A stretch of DNA of 64,000 nucleotides, from assembly GCA_016081115.2 (NCBI GenBank), contig JABTTQ020001794.1, forward strand, positions 558,001-622,000, given 5' to 3'. Numbering within the stretch: the first letter of the stretch is position 1; every line of letters starts with the position of its first letter. The notes beneath the pieces were generated by a model that had not been told where the DNA came from, made no database searches, and saw only the letters and a program-made list of their open reading frames with translations. Made by a program: the position numbers and the translations under genes. This stretch comes from Rehmannia glutinosa (Eukaryota > Streptophyta > Magnoliopsida > Lamiales > Orobanchaceae). Shown here piece by piece: positions 58,889 through 64,000 of this stretch.

Positions 58889-59285
58889 AGGGGATCCTGT
58901 GAGACCACCCCCCTAGGTAAGTCCATGAGACCAAATCCAGACCATTAAAAACAGAAATCAACGTCCAAGATTTAAAAGAATCTATACAACTTTACATAAC
59001 AAACTAAACATATCAGGGGGTAAAATGGGAAATTGTCGAGATAAACATGGTAAGCTCATTTGAAAATTAGGAGCGTGATCTTCAATTGATCACGTCCCAT
59101 AATCAGTGCTAATCCACATTCCACCCACGTCAACCCATTCTTCTTCACCACATCAATCTCTACCACCATTGACATCAATTCTTAAACCTCGAAAATTATA
59201 CAATATACGTTTGCATACAGAAAAACATATCATATATTTCGCTAATTGACAAGGTTGTCATCAATTACATCAAAACGATTGAATA

Positions 59286-62200
59286 ATGGCAGAAGAACTT
59301 CCATCCAACGCGATTGGTGATTGTTCTCAAGGTAATTACTTAAGATATTGTTGCAGAAAAATTTAGGAGGAATCACTGTAACAAAACAGAGAGAATAGTC
59401 GAAACAATTGTATGTTTGTGTATTTAATATGTATTGTTAGTACACAACAGATGTATATTTAGTGTCATAAACTGTATAAATGGATAATGGAAGCATTTGT
59501 ATGTTTGGGTATGTAATATGTATGTTTAGTATAGAATATATGTATATATAGTGTCAAACATTGTATACATGTTTCGCAGGTTCATAAATTTTGGAATTGT
59601 CTATGCATTGTATATTCCTTGTTAGTTTTTAATGTAGTGAACAATGTTAGTGTATTTATTGTATAAATATTGTATTTGAATATTCAATTATTAAATATTT
59701 ACAACTAGTTTAGAGATTACGTATATGTTGTCAATTGTTTTGCGTGTATGTCTAACAAATTTAACTTGTATACATTATCATTATTGTTGTGTGTTTTTAA
59801 TATAAACTTGCATGTATTGTAATATTAGTCGATAATTTCATTTTGTTATATTGGATATAAATTCCTCTGAGAATAATAACAATATGTATGTATATGGTTG
59901 CATATTGTATAAATAATACATTCATTTTGTTTTAATAATGCTACGCCTTGTTTTAATGTAAAATGTAGCAGAACCAACAAACGATTTCAATGGACGTCAA
60001 CGACTCGAAATCTCACCAGGCTCAACTAAATATTGGATACCAGAAGTAGAACAAGAAAAGATTCCACGAGTAGGCATGCATTTCGCTACATTGGAAACCA
60101 ATATAAAATTTTACAAAGAGTACGGATCAATTAGCGGATTCGACATCAGAAGGAGCACGACAAAGCGGTTCAAGAACAAAGTAATTCGTGTGCATTATGT
60201 TCTTTGCAATAGAGAAGACTTCAAGCAAACAAAAAACAACATACCTATGGAGAATATGGATGAAGCCGATAACAACCCGCCACATGGTTCACGAAAGAGG
60301 ACTTCAAACCGTGTTGGATGCAATGCACGCTGTATATTCGAATACACCATAGGTGGCGCATATAAAATACGAAGTTTTGAAGAACGCCACACTCACCCAA
60401 TGGCAATCGATACATTCAAGCAATTCCTAAAAGTTAAATCGAACCCGGTCACAAAGAATTTATAATGAATTGCACAAAGGCTAATATAGGAGTTCAAAAC
60501 AACACGAATTGTTCAAGGAGATGGTTGGCGGATTTTCACACGCGTCGGTGCAATGAAGATTGATTTTAAAAACTTCAAACGCGACTTGAAAGCCTATATA
60601 TGCGGTGCGAGGCGCACAATTGGTGATAGATAAATTATTTAAGCAAAAAGAGATAAATCAAGGCATGGCTTTCGAATCACGCGGTGGACGAGGATGAACA
60701 ATCGACACGTCTATTTTGGGCGGACCAAAAATCCATAAGGAACTACGCCACATTTGGAGATGTGCTTTCATTTGATGCTACATACAATACTAACAGGTAA
60801 AACATTGTGGTTTACTTCATATTTATGCGGTGACATGTACACTTACTTGAAAGGATATGTATACTTATCGATTAAAGTTGTACCCTTGATGAAATTTGCA
60901 AATAACATGTATACTTAGTTGATAATATATGTATACTTGGCTGAATTTAGTTGAGACTTTTAGAAGTTTTCTGAAATATATCATGTTTACTTAGTTCATG
61001 GGATCGTATAAATATTGGCCTACCATTGTACACTTAGCTATGTGTTCTGTATATTTTATGCGAGTGTGCTCGTATTATTTATTAACTTAAAATTGAATAC
61101 TTATGGTGTGCAGGTACAAAATGGTTTTTGCTCCATTTACGGGAGTAGATAACCATCAACGATGTGTCACGTTTGGAGCTGGTCTTATACTTAAGGAGGA
61201 CGAAGAATCATATACTTGGTTGTTCAGAAAGTTCCTAGAAGGCGGTTGGTCGTGAACCTTACTATATAGTGACGGACCAAGATCCGGCAATGAAGAATGC
61301 CATTAAATCGTGTTCAAAACAGCAATTCACAGGTTGTGCATGTGGCATATAATGGAAAAAGTAAACATTAAGGTGGGTCACACTCTATCCAAGGATAACA
61401 ATTTGAAATCGCTTTGAATTCAATCGTGTGGGACACCAAAATTTCAACAACGGATTTTGAGAGTCAATGGGCTGATATTATGGCTGACTTTGGTCTATCA
61501 TCGCATACATGGTTCGTGCATATTTATGAGCTTAGAAAGAGTTGGATACCCGCATATTTTACAGATGTGCCAATGAGTGGTTTGCTCAAAACTACATCAC
61601 GATCAGAGAGCACCACCACAATTTGGTTTGGAAATTTTACCAATCCTGGTTCGAATTTGGTAGAGTTTTTCATGCACTTTCAAAGCGCAATGGAGTCAGC
61701 GCCACGTAACCGATAAATTAGACCACGCATGCCAAACATCTTTTCAGAGTGCAAGACACGATTAGCCATAGAGAAGCACGCATCTTGTGTATACACACAA
61801 GGTATTTGCGAGAAGTTAGCACGAGAAATTGAAGCATCCGTCTATGATTGCACAATTACGAGAGGTAATTGATGATGCCACAGTGTTCCTACAAAATTAA
61901 AGACAAAACAAATAGTATATTTCTTTGTCATAAAATATAAGACGGAAACATTGATAAAATGCATTTTGCAAAAACTTGAACAAACGGGCCTCTTGTGTTG
62001 TCATGCTTTTGTGGTCCTAAAGGACTATCCAGGAGATTCTAGGGAGTTTTTGGCACGACGATGGATGAAGTCCGCATCAATCACACCACACACAAAAAGC
62101 GGCGGTTATCGGTTCGCGGGAGGAGAGCGAAGCGGTAACACTAAACAACCTTTGGTCGATTTTCACGATTGCATTGGCCTAGCCAAGGAAATATTGACAA

Positions 62201-62513
62201 ATTATCGAATTTATCACGTCTTGTGTTAGAAGAAAAGGTCAAATTGTTAAAAGATCACCCGCAAGCACCATCTATGGGGCAAACAAATCGGTGATGGAAA
62301 CCTGTGTGGCTCAACCTCAAATCTTGATATTTACGTATGTGCCACGAAACAAGCAAAAACAAAGGGAGCGGAAGTAATGTGCGGAGTAGAATTCTAAGCC
62401 AGAGAGAGAAAGCCATCAAAGCAAGCACAAAACTCAAAAGAAAGTGTGGAACTTGTGGTGAGATCGGGACACATAACAATAGGACATGTCCAAAACGCAA
62501 CACCACACCATAG
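59286..62513 (+). pseudogene. FHY3/FAR1-like MULE transposase, decayed
   Basis: Exon 1 is 59286-59331 (MAEELPSNAIGDCSQ) and exon 2 starts at about 59971 in phase. A FAR1 zinc-binding DNA-binding domain follows (residues from WIPEVEQEKIPRVGMHF to RHTHP, including YVLCNRED and VGCNARCIF). After a frame-broken stretch the catalytic core appears: VLSFDATYNTN (Asp codon 60774-60776), FAPFTGVDNHQRCVTFGAGL, and IVTDQDPAM with the second Asp at 61275-61277; CMWHIMEK follows near 61335. A SWIM-like region (QTGLLCCHAF, near 61980) lacks one of its usual Cys residues as read. The gene ends with a CX2CX4HX4C knuckle (CGTCGEIGTHNNRTC) and TAG at 62511-62513. Multiple stops and frame changes make it inactive as read. 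The family is the Jittery/FAR1 branch of MULE transposases. Confidence 0.78.
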
Positions 62514-64000
62514 TGTTATGTTTTTTTATTTAAACAAAGTTTTGGATGAATAATATGTTAGTATGGTTTTATACTATATGTAAGAACAATTTGTTACTGT
62601 TTAATTCTCTTTGGAATTGATTTTTGTTCATGTATACATTTTGCATAACTTTTGGATCGAAACACAATTTTACTACCTATACAAACACAATTACCAAAAC
62701 ATACAAGTGTACTTATCTACTTAAGCAAAAGTCTATTATACAATATACATTTCAACTGAAATAACATACACATTTCCAATGACAAAAAAAAACTTAATTG
62801 AACAAAGCTAACAACAATTAATTTAACTAAGTATACAATTTCAATTACCAAAAATACAACTAAATTTGTCTGTATAAACAAATAATAATAAATGTCAAAC
62901 GATACATATTAACTGGCCTATTTACACGAGTACATTATATAAAATACACAATTCCAATGGCCAAAAAAACAACTAAAACTTTGCTAACTAAAAACAGGTC
63001 AGATTGTAGAAAATTACATACATATGTACATGTACAATTCAGCTGATTTAATTAAACAAATATATTGATTTCAAAAACAATTCTACATACCTATTAATAC
63101 ATGACACCTACAGACTGTACAAAAATCATAAACCATGTTTATATTTCCAACAAAAAAACCTACCTAAACTAAGTATATAATTCAAATTACCTAATTAAAA
63201 GTACAACTTAACGACATGCAAAGGAATCTAAACAACATACACTACTAACAAGCACAAATCAATATAAGCAATTAAACACATCCAATGCATTAGCTATTCA
63301 GCTAAAATATAAAAGGAAACATTATCCAGGGTCAAACAATTCTCAAGCAATATTCATTTGCAAAAATAAACAAGTGCTAAAAACCTTGAAATGTGTACGA
63401 ACTCAAAAAGACCAAACAACTACCAAAACCAGCTAAACATGAACAACTAAAATGTCACCACAATCACCACTACTATTTCCAATGCACTAAAACTACTACG
63501 TCGAAGCGCTTCGGTCAATGCTTCTTGCATTCGGCCGATTCTTGTCCCTTAACTCGTTCATGCCGTCTAAGAAAATAGCAAATGAGTGTACTTGGAGCGA
63601 AAAGTACACATAAGACTAACATTGCCCTTCGCAGCCAGGTGACCATCCTCTCGGACCTCTCCCCCACGTATGCGTTTCCATATGCCGCATTGCAAAGATT
63701 CCGCATGATCAACCTTGTTTTTGGCATCTCTCCATGGCATAGAAATTCTTGATGGGCTAGCGGCAATATCTCTGTCCCATATGCTCACAACCTCTCGCTC
63801 ATCAAGATCTTTGGCGAAAAAACGTCCCCGATGAATAAGAAGACAGGATGTTTAATGCATGTAATAAATTAAAATGGATAATAAGGCATTCAAACTATCT
63901 AATTTACACAACTCCACCAGACTACACACACACAAACTTCAAACTAACTAAACATTTTAAAAATTCAAAGTTATTCAGGTCAACATGATAAAAAATAAAC
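62514..64000. other. 3' region of the FAR1-type MULE
   Basis: AT-rich with repeated AAGTATACAATT/AACTAAG motifs. A minus-strand open stretch at 63788-63515 (SIWDRDIAASPSRISMPW...) is more GC-rich than its surroundings and could be a coding remnant, but two frames are open and no family is recognised. Confidence 0.4.

Larger units (their letters stand above)
58887..64000 (+). mobile_element. FAR1-type Mutator-like element, truncated by the window end
   Basis: Its left end GGAGGGGATCCTGTGAGACC is almost the same as that of the MITE at 57821 and lies directly after (TA)n. It carries a decayed FAR1-like transposase gene. From 62640 to 63300 there are scattered CTAAGTATACAATT-type motifs shared with the MITE. 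The right end is not in the window. Confidence 0.75.

Noticed and set aside
63515..63788. Second gene of the FAR1-type MULE on the minus strand
   Set aside because: Two overlapping frames are open, neither has a recognised domain, and no splice context supports one of them. Kept only as a remark.

Overview
This window is AT-rich nuclear DNA of a flowering plant, almost certainly a eudicot. The evidence is spliced genes with GT-AG introns, plant-only families (RWP-RK/RKD, CLE peptide, DYW-type PPR, EMB514/DUF3223, plastid NAD-malate dehydrogenase) and dense plant transposons. There is no sign of bacterial or organelle organisation. An adjacent PPR gene and plastid MDH gene match the neighbouring Arabidopsis pair At3g47530/At3g47520 as I remember it, which suggests conserved microsynteny.

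Layout. 1-6587: a SIRE-like Ty1/copia element on the minus strand, with LTRs, PBS, PPT and a shortened gag but no pol. It sits inside an exon of a DUF1985/Ulp1-protease-like gene (6588-9690, minus). 12024-14562: a GT47 exostosin-family glycosyltransferase gene (+) with three one-base frameshifts. 15415-15675: a CLE45-like signalling peptide gene (-). 16.5-20.2 kb: nested DNA transposons with readable target-site duplications (TSDs). 22156-24562: an EMB514 homologue (+). 27366-28907: an RKD transcription factor (+). 30004-46371: a 16.4-kb Mutator-like element (MULE) with a DUF1985-Ulp1 gene (+), a mudrA-like transposase gene (-), palindrome-rich arrays and tandem repeats; a young non-autonomous Athila-like LTR element lies in codon 6 of its Ulp1 gene. 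46529-48267: PPR-DYW gene (+). 49341-50575: plastid MDH (-). 52184-53502: a long foldback element with a SINE in one arm. 55404-58830: small MITEs and a degenerate gene. 58887-64000: a FAR1-type MULE next to a (TA)n microsatellite, cut by the window end.

How the parts relate. The host genes are unrelated single genes separated by transposon layers; there is no operon-like logic. The repeats give an insertion order: Ulp1-bearing MULE before Athila-like element, Ulp1-like gene before SIRE-like element, a 9-bp-TSD MITE before a hAT MITE, a MULE before a solo LTR, and a foldback element before a SINE. Both Ulp1-like genes are interrupted by LTR retrotransposons within coding sequence.

Caution on quality. 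The GT47, PPR, MDH and Ulp1 reading frames are broken almost only by one-base deletions, which looks more like residual consensus error than decay. Exon borders were read by eye from splice signals and family similarity; no search was run.
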